Shown in pieces: positions 10,551-20,919 of a stretch of DNA of 64,000 bases. The translations under genes were made by a program, and so were the position numbers. The stretch's first letter is position 1; the number at the start of each line of letters is the position of its first letter. This stretch comes from Adiantum capillus-veneris (taxonomy: Eukaryota; Streptophyta; Polypodiopsida; Polypodiales; Pteridaceae), in assembly GCA_014529385.2 (NCBI GenBank), contig CM043966.1, positions 93,325,087 to 93,389,086 of the forward strand, given 5' to 3'. Under the pieces are notes generated by a model. That model was given only the letters and a program-made list of their open reading frames with translations, was not told the DNA's origin and searched no databases.

Positions 10551-11296
10551 GTGATTTTAGATTTATTGAAGTCTTGTATCTCGCATCAGAAGACTCAATG
10601 GGAAAAGAACTTACCTTTGGTGGAATTTGCCTACAATAACACGATACACTCTTCAACGGGGAAGACGCCATGTGAGATTGTTGAAACTACTGCGAAGGTT
10701 CCATCCTTCCTGAGCACGAAAGATTAGAAATTTGAAGCGGATGAATATTCGCAAGATTTGGATACGGCTTTTGCCAAGGTTCGCGAGACTTTGCAGAAGT
10801 CTCAAGAACGACAGAAAAAGGCAGCGGATCGCCATCGTCGCGACTGGAAACTGAAGGAGGATGATTGGGTGCTCTTACTTTTGAGAAGGCACGCCTAAGA
10901 AAGAAAAAGGGAAAGGAGAGGCTTTTTCCAAAGCTTAGTATGTGATACTACGGACCTTTCTAGATTACTGACAAGATAAATGATGTCTCCTTCCGATTGA
11001 AACTGCCAGATACTTGGAGGATTCACAATGCATTGCATGTGAGTCTCTTGAAACCTGTTAAGGGTGATGTGCCTGATGATGGGGAGCCTGATGAGCAACC
11101 CAAAGTGAAAGAAAACGAGGAGATCCTTGTTCCTGAACAGATTTTGGCACATAATGATACGAAGAAAGGTAAAGTCCGAAGGCGGTTCTTGGTTAAGTTC
11201 AAGAACTTTCCTGCATTTGATGCGAAGTGGATGGAGGAGGAGGACCTAGCAGATACTCCTCGGATTGTGAAACTTTACCTCGATGTTTTGGTTTAG
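10551..11296 (+). pseudogene. Integrase C-terminus and chromodomain of B
   Basis: The integrase tail continues with a LPLVEFAYNN motif, then stops and shifts. From 10997 a 99-codon frame encodes LPDTWRIHNALHVSLLKP, then a chromodomain-like segment (EILVPEQILAH...RRFLVKFKNFPAFDAKWMEEEDL). In chromoviruses this domain steers integration to marked chromatin. Of the methyl-lysine cage only the Trp in AKWM is evident. This domain assigns B to the chromovirus branch. Confidence 0.85.
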
Positions 11297-11901
11297 CATA
11301 GTCTACTCTAAACGGAACCCAGAATTCAGCTTGGCCAGAGATCTGGTGCAGTGGGATGCACAAGAGGGGAGTCACTCCACTCCTTTGTCAACAGATGCCT
11401 TGATTTTGATACTAAAGTCACTGATGTCTCTTTGAGCTTCAGGGATACTGAGAGCTGACAGTATTCTGCTGGATGACTTTATGAAATGGAATTCCTGATT
11501 ATGATACTGATTTGTTCTTGACTTCTTGTGAGTGCAGGAACTGATAGCCGAAATGACTGCAGCATTTTGGTCTGATTGATCTCGAATGGACATGGTTGCA
11601 ATAGGGGTTAGTCAATCGGACATCGATGAGGTCCCGATTGGACCTAGATGTGATTGCTAGCTACATTGCCGATAAATCATGGTCTAAGATCCGAATGAAT
11701 GTTGAATGTCATGTGATGTCCTGTGATGTCTGGTGATGTCCTGTGATGTCGTGTGATGTGACTGTTGATTTTGTACATGTGCTAGATGTGTGTTCCTAGT
11801 ACGTAGGTACTAACAGTCAGTGTCTGCTAAGACGGTTTATGGCTTTTGTCGGTTTTGCAGGCGTAATCGCGGTCGATTACAATGCTTTCAAGAGGGGGGT
11901 A
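11297..11901 (+). other. 3' untranslated region and polypurine tract of B
   Basis: Non-coding DNA between the chromodomain stop and the 3' LTR. A short tandem array of TGATGTC-type units lies at about 11706-11760. The region ends in the purine tract caagaggggggta (11889-11901), the plus-strand primer. Confidence 0.85.
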
Positions 11902-12425
11902 TGTCACAAAGTGATGACGTGGCGGACAGCAGAAACCCTAAAATTCCTGCAAACCCTAAATTTTGCCAAAAACCCTAAATTCCGGAAATCGCGGAAGCGG
12001 ATTATTGAATTTTTTTTTTTTGGAAAATGATGAGCGACGCGAATTTTGCTTTTGCTTTTTAAAAAAAAAAAAGAAGAAAAGACTCTCTAAGAGAGAGAGA
12101 GAACTGATGCTTTTGATTTTAAAAGCTTTTGGGGCTCTGCTTTTGGGCATCCCTTGTAACATTTAAATTAGTGGTGAGGGCCTCACTTCTCAGAGCATCT
12201 GGACGCAGAGTCTGAGAGTGAAACCCTAACCGCTCTCTTGTACTTTGATGATTGATTAATATAAAAAGAAATACCGAAAGGGGCGCCAGTCTTTGGGGCG
12301 AATATATCTAGGCACGGAACTCCGCCGGGCCAGTGCAAATCTATTGTGATCTGTGAATTGTTTTGAAGTGGTTATTTGGTGCTGTCGCGGTTGATTCTTG
12401 ACTTGGAGTGTCCAAATCTGTTACA
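11902..12425 (+). repeat. 3' LTR of element B
   Basis: Aligns throughout with 5948-6496. It lacks about 20 bases of the ATTTCTGCC/AAACCCTAA run present in the 5' LTR and has a shorter T-run. It ends ctgttaca. Confidence 0.95.
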
Positions 12426-12471
12426 GTGGTATCAGAGCACGACCGATTTCTCTTTTACGGGAAATCCAATC
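12426..12471 (+). other. Second primer site and B leader beyond the 3' LTR
   Basis: Immediately after the 3' LTR the sequence repeats gtggtatcagagcac plus about 30 bases of the B leader, matching 6497-6542 with few changes, then diverges near 12471. A normal 3' LTR would be followed by flanking host DNA. Confidence 0.9.
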
Positions 12472-12679
12472 CTAAACCATTGGTTTGTTCACTCTCTCTC
12501 TTCCTCTCTCTCTCTCTACATCATGTGGACACATGGCATAGCTAGCGTTGCTCCTTTCATTAAATCGATCTTAGATAATCAAGGTAAAAAAAAAACAAAG
12601 GCCAGTCACAACCTAGGCCTTCTATTTGATACTACTTTTTGTTTGGGCCTTTTAAAAGAGAAGGCAAATTTCAAACTCT
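12472..12679. other. No gene seen
   Basis: CT-rich then AT-rich DNA with no domain or repeat that I can name. Confidence 0.5.
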
Positions 12680-13165
12680 GAGTTTCTTTTGCTACCTAAA
12701 TTTTCCAAAGGACTTCCTATGCAGCTTCGGAGAGCCAAGAAGGAGTTTCTTTTGCGAGCTAAACTTTCCAAAGGACTTCCGCTGCAGCTTCGGAGAGCCA
12801 AGAAGGAGTTTCTTTCGCTACGTAAATTTTCCAAAGGACTTCAGAGAGCCAAATTCAAATTTTGAGTTTCTTTTGCTACCTAAATTTTCCATAGGACTTC
12901 GGAGAGCCAAGAAGGCCTCTGCAGCCTTCCATTTTCAGGGTTGCCCGCAACCAAGGTAACATGTGAAGCGGTGTGCAATAGCAAAGTGGTGAGCAAGAGT
13001 AAAAGAAACTTTGAGTTTCTTTTGCTACCTAAATTTTCCATAGGACTTCCTATGCAGCTTCAGAGAGCCAAGAAGGCCTCTGTAGCCTTCCATTTTCAGG
13101 GTTGCCCGCAACCAAGGTAACATGTGAAGCGGTATGCAATAGCAAAGTGGTGATCAAGAGTAAAA
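12680..13165. repeat. 63-bp minisatellite nested in a larger duplication
   Basis: Units starting gagtttctttTgctacctaaa begin at 12680, 12743 and 12806 (exact 63-bp spacing for the first two), then at about 12863 and 13013 in shortened or changed form. The last two carry a longer shared tail (aaggcctctgcagccttcc... to agcaaagtggtga), so a block of about 150 bp was duplicated as well. The array reads open on both strands, as expected for a 63-bp (21-codon) period. Confidence 0.9.
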
Positions 13166-13439
13166 TTGATGATCTCAAAAGGCGAAAAGAAATCCAAGTC
13201 GCCAAGCTTGACGGCCAGCTATCCGATTAAAGGTTTTCTAGTCTTCTATGGTTGCAATGTTGCTCCATCTCCCATGGTAGGAGCAGACAGGGTAGAGTTT
13301 TGTTAAATCGACCAAAATTCGCCGAGATCAATCGAAAGGACATACTTGCAAAGGAAACCGTCAGCAAAGCCCTATCATTGTGCGAAATATGACTTAGAAG
13401 ACATTGGGGGAGAGAGGGGCTATGAAGAGGCAGCAGGAA
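13166..13439. other. No gene seen
   Basis: Short chance frames only. It may hold the diverged beginning of the plus-strand D LTR. Confidence 0.4.
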
Positions 13440-14016
13440 CTCAGTTCAACAGGCACCTTCTCAGCAGGACCCCCCAGCAGGCCTAGTGTTTTTGCATCAG
13501 CAGCAAGACCTAGCGTTTTGCACCAAGAACAGCCAACGTTTCCTTCAATTTGCAGATCAGCCCAGCGTTTTGCACTTGCAACAGCCTGGCAACAGTAGGA
13601 TACAACAGATCAATCCTAGCGTTAGCAGATTCTCCCGCATGACATCGTCGTCGACATCGTCGGCAAGTCCAAAGCATTGTAGAGATTTGTGCAATCAATA
13701 GTAGACCGCTCTCGCCATAGAGAGTGGGGCCTTCGAAGGAGGGTTTGACAACATTTCTGGTGTCATATTCTTCTCTCTCTATCTCTCAGTCTCATCACCT
13801 TCATTCACAGTGTTCACCACTTTGTTTGTGTCCATTGTACTCTCTCACTAAAGGAACGGAAGGCTCTTCCTGCCATAAGTAAAAGGAACCCTTGAGCACA
13901 GTTCGGAGCACATATCTTGAGCAAAGTTCAACATTCACTTCCGCTGCACCTTACATTGGTATCAGAGCTTTGGCAGTGTTCTGTATCACTCAAGGAAAGA
14001 ACCACAAATTTTTTTG
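13440..14016 (+). repeat. D-family LTR end, primer site and leader in plus orientation
   Basis: Positions 13440-13955 match the reverse complement of the D LTR at 24803-25600 (for example caacaggcaccttctcagca, and agagtggggccttcg...gagggttt). The LTR ends ccttaca at 13955, the primer site tggtatcagagc follows at 13957-13968, and about 45 bases of leader run to 14016. This piece points opposite to the D element to its right. Confidence 0.85.
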
Positions 14017-15691
14017 CACGGACACATAGGGTTGGACGTGTCACGTGACATTCCCTCCTTTTCAAAGTGAGGTACTGGTACCGAACTGTATGGCGTCGAG
14101 GGAGATCGTCAATAGCATCCGGAATCCTAGAAGGGACTCTTCGCCGGCCCACTCTGATGTGTGGGTCGTGCGGTACTTGAACTTCATAAAGGTCTGCAAC
14201 GCTTGCTTCTTTGGGCCACGCCAAAAGCGACACAAAGTCTTCTGTGGCTCCTACTTCGTCTAGAGACTTGCTTCTTTCGTCTTCAAGAATCTCCATGGCT
14301 GAAAATTCCTGAAACCACTTCCAACACAAAAACATGAACATACCCATTCCATGTAAAGTGAATGGAGAAAATCTTGTCTTCCTCAAAGACTGTGCATGCA
14401 ATGTGGATGAACAAAGAGACCGAGTTCCAAACCGTTCACCACACACACGCAAACAATGAGATCGAATCTTGAGTTTCCGATCTAAAGCAATCAACGATGG
14501 CAATTCACAATGGAAATGCCCATGCTTAGTGCTCATAGTTTCATGTGCTCTCTCGGGTACTGTATCATGCAAAGGAAGAGACATGGAATGTGACTTCCTT
14601 ATATACATACTTTTTAGATTTTCATGAAAAATCCGCATACATTCGTGCTCATCCATGAGTGAAACGTGCTCAACATACAATATGTCATGCCTAGGAAAAG
14701 GGATCACATAAAGATGTTGACTAAAATACAGGAAACGATCACGAATGAAACATTCGAACAATGCGTGCGTATCAATCATGCGAACACATAATACTTCCTG
14801 TAAGGGTTCTTTGGACCTAGGCTCGAGAGCCAAGATCGGTTCTTCCTGAGGGATCGAATCGTCCTGTGGGGGTTCTTCAGACCTCGACTCGAAAGCCAAG
14901 ATCGGTTCTTCGTGATTGATCGAATCTACAACGAGGTTAGCTTCGCTAGAAAAAGCATCCACTAACACATCATCCTTGTGAACAATCACATCATCTTCAT
15001 GCAAATTATCATGTTCGTGAGGAATCACATCTTGATCATGCAAATCATCATGCTTGTCATTGGCATCCAAATCATCATGCTTATCAATATCATTAAAATC
15101 ATCATGCTTATCTTTGTCATCCAAATCATCATGCAAATCATTGTTAATCAAATCATCATGCTTCTCACAATCATGCGAATCTTGTGTATCATGCTTTGGA
15201 GAAGAAGAGACTGAGAGAGTCTCCTTTCCCCAAATCTCTTGCATCTGTGCCTGAACTTGAGAATAGAGTCGCCAAAACTCTTTGTTGTGTTGGTCGCTCT
15301 TTTCTTTGAGGGCTTTGTTCTCGCGATCAAATTCTGCTTGTCTTGCTTTGTTCTCTCGATCAAATTCTGCTTCTCTTGCTTTGGCTTCCAAGCGTGCTTG
15401 CTCGCTCTCACGCGCTATGGCTGCCATTCTTTCTTGGTACTGATGCTCTATGGTTGCTATTCTTTCTTTGTGTTCACGCTCTATTTCTGCTTTTCGTTCT
15501 GCATCTCTTGCTTTGTCTTCTAACTTCTTGTCCATCATCCTCTTGTCGAAAGCCTCCATAGGAGTTAGTGCAATCGGTGTCGTAGATGGGGAAGGGTCAG
15601 AAAAACCTCCTGGTGGGGAAAATTCCTCTTCGCCTCTCTCATGCTCATCACCTCCAAGCGAAGTATCCATTCCGCTTCGAGTGATGACCAT
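13928..15691 (-). CDS. Long unrecognised ORF of element D
   Basis: I do not recognise this family. The frame is open for 587 codons from an ATG at 15691 (MVITRSGMDTS), about 440 bases after the primer site, in a neighbourhood where most other retroelement frames are broken. Visible parts: residues about 45-150 are a charged, probably coiled-coil segment with repeats of AEFDRENKA; residues about 165-245 are a His-Asp repeat (units such as KHDDLDDKD); two copies of an EEPILA-type motif follow; the C-terminal third is mixed, with an FVSLLAWPKEASVADLY stretch. The frame crosses the polypurine tract and the LTR fragment and ends in the inverted leader, so the last 40 or so residues are probably not native. 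It may be a highly diverged structural protein or a captured gene. Confidence 0.6.
   Translation of the reverse strand: MVITRSGMDTSLGGDEHERGEEEFSPPGGFSDPSPSTTPIALTPMEAFDKRMMDKKLEDKARDAERKAEIEREHKERIATIEHQYQERMAAIARESEQARLEAKAREAEFDRENKARQAEFDRENKALKEKSDQHNKEFWRLYSQVQAQMQEIWGKETLSVSSSPKHDTQDSHDCEKHDDLINNDLHDDLDDKDKHDDFNDIDKHDDLDANDKHDDLHDQDVIPHEHDNLHEDDVIVHKDDVLVDAFSSEANLVVDSINHEEPILAFESRSEEPPQDDSIPQEEPILALEPRSKEPLQEVLCVRMIDTHALFECFIRDRFLYFSQHLYVIPFPRHDILYVEHVSLMDEHECMRIFHENLKSMYIRKSHSMSLPLHDTVPERAHETMSTKHGHFHCELPSLIALDRKLKIRSHCLRVCGERFGTRSLCSSTLHAQSLRKTRFSPFTLHGMGMFMFLCWKWFQEFSAMEILEDERSKSLDEVGATEDFVSLLAWPKEASVADLYEVQVPHDPHIRVGRRRVPSRIPDAIDDLPRRHTVRYQYLTLKRRECHVTRPTLCVRAKKFVVLSLSDTEHCQSSDTNVRCSGSEC
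14017..14062 (-). other. Truncated 3' LTR start and polypurine tract of D
   Basis: On the minus strand, aaaaggagggaa (14062-14051) is followed by TGTCACGTGACA and 22 more LTR bases, then the match to the 25.99-kb LTR stops at about 14017. Confidence 0.85.
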
Positions 15692-16135
15692 TCTGCAATT
15701 GTGGGTTCTTGTGGTCTCGGGTTCTTAAGTTCACGAGGAACTTGGGTTCTTGCGGGTCTTGGTTCTTGGGTTCTTGAGGGTCTGGAGGTTCTTGAGGTTT
15801 TCTTTCGCTTGCAAATCGCGTTGGAGAAGGATCTTCTCTTCACTCGTGTTCTACTCTTTTCCGCGGGCGCACCCCTTGGCGGCCTTGCGCTCACACCAAG
15901 GTTGCTTTTTCCCACCTCACGTCGATTGGCCGGCCGCTAAGTGCACGGTCCGCTCTCAATGAGTGAAAAGAGACACAAGGGGAGGCTGGACAAGCCCTTC
16001 TTTCTTGGGATTCCTGTCACTTCAACAAAACACGATTGGGAATCGACACGCCTAAGCGAACTTGGGTTCGTGCGACCTCAACAAGCAAAAAAATTCTTGT
16101 GGTTCTTTCCTTGAGTGATACAGAACACTGCCAAA
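15692..16135 (-). other. Leader of element D
   Basis: Non-coding between primer site and ATG. About 55 bases at 16093-16147 are an inverted copy of 13957-14011. Confidence 0.7.
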
Positions 16136-16147
16136 GCTCTGATACCA
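16136..16147 (-). promoter_or_regulatory. Primer binding site of D (initiator Met tRNA)
   Basis: The minus strand reads TGGTATCAGAGC, one base after the LTR end (CTAACA). Confidence 0.93.
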
Positions 16148-16155
16148 ATGTTAGG

Positions 16156-17635
16156 TGAAACCGGCCTGTACTTTCAAAAAGGGCAGTAGACTTTAGACTT
16201 AAACCTTATTTGCTTTCACCCATTCAATTTGTTGCCCACTTTACCTGTACTTTCAAGACACAACAAAGGGGAGAGGGATACAGGTTGCTAGATTGCACTT
16301 GTATAAGTAGACCGACACCAGATTGGCCCCTAACTTAGGCGCCCCTTTCGGTATTTCTTTATTGTTCAGAAGAGGGAATAAACGTTGTGGTTCCCTATAA
16401 GCTGCTCCGCACAAACTTGGCTGAATTTCAACTGTTCCGGCCCGATTTTGGCAGCATAACTGTACAAGGACCCTTCACAATCAGTATTCCCATGCATTGA
16501 CTGACTTTCCCGACGCATACGAGCACTTTGCAAAACCTGGCGAGAATCTGCAGCACGCTGAATTCTCTGTTTTCAGCCCCGAAAATGCGCCAGATCACCT
16601 GTACAATGGTCCCCTCGCGTCCCCGAACTTCTTGGGGGTATTAGGGACCGTTTAGGGCCAAAACCCTAAACCTGCAAAAATACACAGCAGGCTGTAATTT
16701 ACTGTTTCGGGCTCCGTTTCGCGTGCCGGTCGAATCCGTAGCAAGTCCTCCAGCTCCCGCACCTGTAGGGCTACTTGCCCTTTGAATTGGACGAGATTTC
16801 TGGCGTGAAACCTATCCGAATTCACCTATACCTGCGGGGGATTAGCCGCTAGCTAATCCAGTACCTATGCAAGAGGCTCTTGCCTCGGCAATCGCGCATG
16901 AACCCACACAACTGTACATTGGTCAAATGAAAAGCCCACTAGAGGGGCATAACATACTGCCATAGGGGAGAGAGAGGGCAGTGCGTAGCGTGCAGGGCAT
17001 CACTCCTGGCACCGCACTGTACATAGGAGGGAAAGCAAGCACTCCATAGCTCTTAACCTGTGAATGAAAGGAAACTTGAAAATGAGCTCACAGCTGAAAA
17101 TCACGTTTTTGCCTTCTCTATAAGTAGTAAACTGGCCTCAGAGTGCCAAGTGTCACTCATTTGTGCATTTTCCCGCTTTAGACCCTCCGGTCTAAAAATA
17201 TCTCACCTGCAGCCTCTGTTGACTTGGCCACAAAGTAACAAAATGATCCCCATGTCAAACTGTAGGTAATGACGCAAAGACATTTTCAGGGCCCAAAATA
17301 GCAGTTCCCTAAATTTTAGGAGATGCTGCCATTGTATCTTTCTAGGTCATCCGACCCCCTTTGTACACTGCAGCCACACCCAAAATTGAAATGTAGCCTC
17401 TGTAGCAAAGGATTCCACTTTGGCTAGTCAATGACCCACTTTGGCTAACCATAGTCTTTGTCCAACCTTAGTGCTCTCTTGCCCTCAGGCCTGGACTCCC
17501 TCTGGACAATTCCACACTAGCTATGCAATGCAGGGCAGTTAGATTTCCCGAGGGGTGTTTCCAAAAAGTGAAAGTAAATAGATAATAAGAAAGAAATCAA
17601 CAAAAAGGATAGATAGTAGTCACACGCTGGTGACA
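16156..17635 (-). repeat. 3' LTR of A2
   Basis: Plus-strand ends are tgaaac...ggtgaca. Matches 23347-24802 along its whole length. It carries the reverse complement of the aataaagaaataccgaaagg...ggggccaat module at 16322-16373. Confidence 0.95.
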
Positions 17636-17650
17636 TACCCCCCTCTTGAA
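17636..17650 (-). promoter_or_regulatory. Polypurine tract of A2
   Basis: The minus strand reads ttcaagaggggggta directly before the LTR start TGTCACC, nearly the same tract as in element B. Confidence 0.9.
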
Positions 17651-18208
17651 ATCTCAAACGTCCTCGTTTGCATCTATGTCGTACATGATCACAGTCAACA
17701 CTGATGTATTCAACACTTGTCGACACATGTACGACACATACATGCTCATTGTCAACCCTCGTGTATTCAACACCTCGTCGACACATGTATTGCTTGCGTG
17801 TGAACCTTGTCCCAATGACATAGTGGTAGCTTCGCACTCTGCCATTACTTTGAGTCACTAACTTTCCAATGACAAAATGGTAGCTACACATTTTGCCACT
17901 GTCTTATAGTACACGTTGGGCCCAGTAACACTTTCGAGCATACCCAAACCGACAGTTTAAAAATGCAGTTACACATGTACCCTTTAATAGAAGCAATTAC
18001 TGTATCCTTGACAAACTGACAAGAAATACTCACTTCTATAGCACTAACCAAACTTTTGGACATTCCATAAGAGCAATTGCCAAATTGACAATCTGTACAG
18101 CTCTAACATTCATGTAACAGGTATTTCATTTGAGCTCACTTTAAATACCATGTACATCATTTCTTTCAAAAGCCATTGTCACACTGACAATCCATGTAGC
18201 TTTGAAAC
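17651..18208 (-). other. 3' untranslated region of A2
   Basis: Non-coding on the minus strand between the chromodomain stop and the polypurine tract. Imperfect repeats of a gtcgacacatgta...tcaacac unit lie at 17690-17800. Confidence 0.7.
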
Positions 18209-18772
18209 TCAAGGGGTCAAGGTAGGTTGCAAATCGAAGGCTTCAAGGTAAAGTGATAACACAGTTGGTGACTCTGCAAGTTCACCTTCTTCCATCCACT
18301 TAGCATCCATTGATGGATAGTTTCTGAACTTTACCAAGTAACGCCTAGCCACCTTGCCTTTCACTTTTCTTTCCTTATGTGCCAAAATCTGTACCGGGAC
18401 CAAGATCTCGTCAAGTTCCTCGACTTCCGGCTGATCTTCAGCTGGCATATCTTGTGGCACATCACCCACATGGGGTCTAAGAAGACTCACATGAAACGCA
18501 TTGTGAATCTTCCAACTGTCAGGCAATTTTAGCCTATATGCAACATCACTGATTATGTCGCATACTTGAAAAGGCCCATAGTAATGCATGCTGAGCTTTG
18601 GAAACAGTCTTTCCTTGCCCTTCGTCTTCTTTAACCTTGCCTTTTCAAAGCGTAAAAGCACCCAATCACCAAGTGAAAATACCACTTCATGACGGTGACG
18701 ATCAACTGCTTTCTTTTGCTTTGCCTGAGTCTTTTCTAAGGCCACTTTGACCTTCTTGTACATTTCATCCAT
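18209..18772 (-). CDS. Integrase C-terminus and chromodomain of A2
   Basis: A 187-codon open stretch. It carries the integrase tail (DRHRHEVVFSLGDWVLL, LFPKLSMHYYGPFQV, LPDSWKIHNAFHVSLLRP) and then a chromodomain-like segment (EILVPVQILAH, ARRYLVKFRNYPSMDAKWMEEGEL) near residues 120-170. It would direct integration towards particular chromatin. The conserved Trp of the ligand cage is present, but the first aromatic position is not evident. It belongs to the polyprotein; the ATG is merely the first in the frame. Confidence 0.88.
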   Translation of the reverse strand: MDEMYKKVKVALEKTQAKQKKAVDRHRHEVVFSLGDWVLLRFEKARLKKTKGKERLFPKLSMHYYGPFQVCDIISDVAYRLKLPDSWKIHNAFHVSLLRPHVGDVPQDMPAEDQPEVEELDEILVPVQILAHKERKVKGKVARRYLVKFRNYPSMDAKWMEEGELAESPTVLSLYLEAFDLQPTLTP

Positions 18773-18874
18773 GTCCTGAACATACTTATCTGCTTCAAAT
18801 ATCTTGTCCTTTGTATGCAGTATGGGAGGAACTTTCTTGTCACCTTCAACTATCTCAAAAGGTGCCTTGCCAGT

Positions 18875-19444
18875 TCATGAATGCACTGTATTATTGCATG
18901 CATACTCCACCAATGGCAAATATTGCTCCCACTTTCCTTTATGCTCTGACACATAACACTTCAGCAGATCTAGGACAATAGAATTTGCCTCTTCTGATTG
19001 CCCATCTGTTTGAGGATGAAATGATGAAGAGAATTTGAGCGTTGTGCCCATATTCTCAAACAAGCCTCTCCAGAACAAACTTGTCATGCGTGGATCACGG
19101 TCGCTAACAATCGACTGTGGCATGCCATGATACTTGAAAATATTGCTCATAAACAAGCGTGCCATCTGATCTGGCTTTATCTTCTTCCTGACAAGAATAA
19201 AATGAGCTTGCTTGCTAAATCTGCAAATGATGGTCCAGATATCATCGTTTCCTGTCTGTGTTCTCGGAAGATCAAAGATAAAATCCATAGCAATACTTTC
19301 CCATGGTTTATCTGGAATAGGTAGTGGTTGCAATAACCCTGGTGCCTTTTGCCTGTCAAACTTGACCTTCCGGCAAATTAGGCATTCTCGCACAAAGGCA
19401 TCCACATCCCTTCTCAATGTAGGCCAATAGAAGAATGTCTAAAC
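18875..19444 (-). CDS. Integrase zinc finger and catalytic core of A2
   Basis: The open stretch of 180 codons from 19417 carries the Cys pair CLICRKVKF and the complete core: first Asp in MDFIFDLP, second in SDRDPRM, Glu in TDGQSEEAN. It is therefore a full D-D-E set, unlike A1 (truncated) and B (internally deleted). A TAG at 19442-19440, shared with A1, separates it from the upstream histidines, and a TGA near 18875 separates it from the C-terminus. Confidence 0.92.
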
Positions 19445-19448
19445 CGCT

Positions 19449-20219
19449 TTAACTGTAGCATCGATACCACGATGCCCTACATACGGTGGGACATGACTCT
19501 CTTCCATAACTTTGCGTCGCAATGGCTTTGTGACACAATCTGCCATGCATCATCATGAACCCATCTTTGAGAAGATAGTGTTCATGACGTTGTCCATCCA
19601 TTAGTTGCTCGAAGACCCTTGCAAAATCTTCATCATTTGCATACTGTTCCCTCATATCATCAAGTTCATGATGATAAGGAATTGACACAGCTGAAATTTG
19701 TGGCTTCCTTGACAAGGCATCAGCCACAACGTTCTTCTTGCCTTCCACATGCACAAAATGGAACATGGACAAGATATTTGCCCATCGCATATGCTTCTCA
19801 GATAACTTTGTCTGTGTCAAGAAGTATCGCAAGGTCTGATGGTCCGTTTGGACAACGAAATCTGCACCTAGCAGGTTGTGTTTCCAACTTAAGAGCGCAT
19901 GAATCATAGCCAGTAACTCTTTCTCATAGACCTGCATGGTCATCTCTGGCCCTTGCAAAATTCTGCTCTCATAGGCTACTACCCTGCCATCTTGCATAAG
20001 CACTGCACCAATGTTACTACCACAGGCATCACACTGGACCACAAATGACTTCCTAAGGTTTGGCAACACAATGACTAGATCTGAAGTCATCTTTTCCTTT
20101 AAGAGATTAAACGCTGAAATCTCTTTCTGTGTCTATCTAAAGGTGACCGCCTTCTTTTGAAGAGCATGTAAAGGTGAAGCAATCTCAACGAAATTTCGGA
20201 TAAACCTTCTGTAATAGGA
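19449..20219 (-). pseudogene. RNase H region of A2
   Basis: RNase H motifs as in A1 (CDACGSNIGAVLMQ, YEKELLAMIHAL, TDHQTLRYFL, ADALSRKP). A TAG near 20135 replaces a Trp codon found in A1 and is private to this copy. The end of the frame is out of register with the integrase, as in A1. Confidence 0.9.
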
Positions 20220-20885
20220 GCATAGTCCCAAGAAACTTCAGACATCATGCACCATCTTCAAATCTGGCCATGACTTGATCGCTTCAACTTTTGGAGGATC
20301 CATTCTGACACCATCCTTTGAGACAATGTGTCCCAGAAAGTGGATCTCTTCCAGAAAAAAAATCACTTTTCTTTGCATTGATGAGCAACCTATGACTGCG
20401 TAGCTCTTTGAACACAATGGCCAAGTGATGACTATGCTCCTCTTCATTCTTTGAGTAGACTATCATGTCATCAAAGAATGTACCAACAAACTGCGGGTGT
20501 GGACGGAAAATTCTGTCCATCATCCTATTGAACGTAGCAGGAGCATTTGTGAGACCAAGGGGCTTCACTAAAAATTCGTAAAGGCCAAACGTCGCTCTAA
20601 AAGCAGTCTTGTGCACATCCTCTGATCTAATGCGGATCTGATGGTACCCACTCTTTAGATCTATCCTGCTAAACATAGCCGCTCCTTCAAATTTGTCCAG
20701 AATGTCATCAATTCTAGGTATAGGGAACCTATTCTTGATGGTATTCTTGTTCAGTGCACAGTAGTCGATGCACATACGCCATGAGCCATCCTTTTTCTGC
20801 ACCAACAACACTGGGAACAAAATGGAGATGAACTGGGCTGAATCAGCCCCTTTTCTAACAGCTCTTGTACTTGGCCCATTATCTC
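20220..20885 (-). pseudogene. Reverse transcriptase of A2
   Basis: All reverse transcriptase blocks are readable ([38 protein letters not shown]). The stop that breaks A1 at 1138 is absent here (a Ser codon instead). The 8-base homopolymer frameshift near 20360 and the TGA before the LCSYYRRF motif are identical to A1. Confidence 0.92.
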
Positions 20886-20919
20886 TTTCTGCTGAGCCGC
20901 ACTAACCCTGTACAGAGGC

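Larger units (their letters stand above)
5948..12425 (+). mobile_element. Ty3/Gypsy chromovirus B, LTR to LTR
   Basis: The element has two LTRs of 549 and 524 bp in the same orientation. Each starts TGTCAC and ends TTACA. A Met-initiator primer site follows the first LTR and a purine tract precedes the second. Between them lie gag, protease, reverse transcriptase, RNase H, integrase and a chromodomain in Gypsy order, interrupted by stops, frameshifts and an integrase core deletion. No target duplication is found: the left flank is gaaac, while the right side continues into another B leader. That points to recombination with a neighbouring copy. Confidence 0.95.

Noticed and set aside
12639-12959. 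106-codon frame with NFPKDF repeats
   Set aside because: It is the 63-bp minisatellite read in frame; the period is a multiple of three, so it stays open on both strands.
14978-15254. Ile/Met-rich frame on the plus strand
   Set aside because: Shadow of the His-Asp repeat of the D frame on the minus strand.
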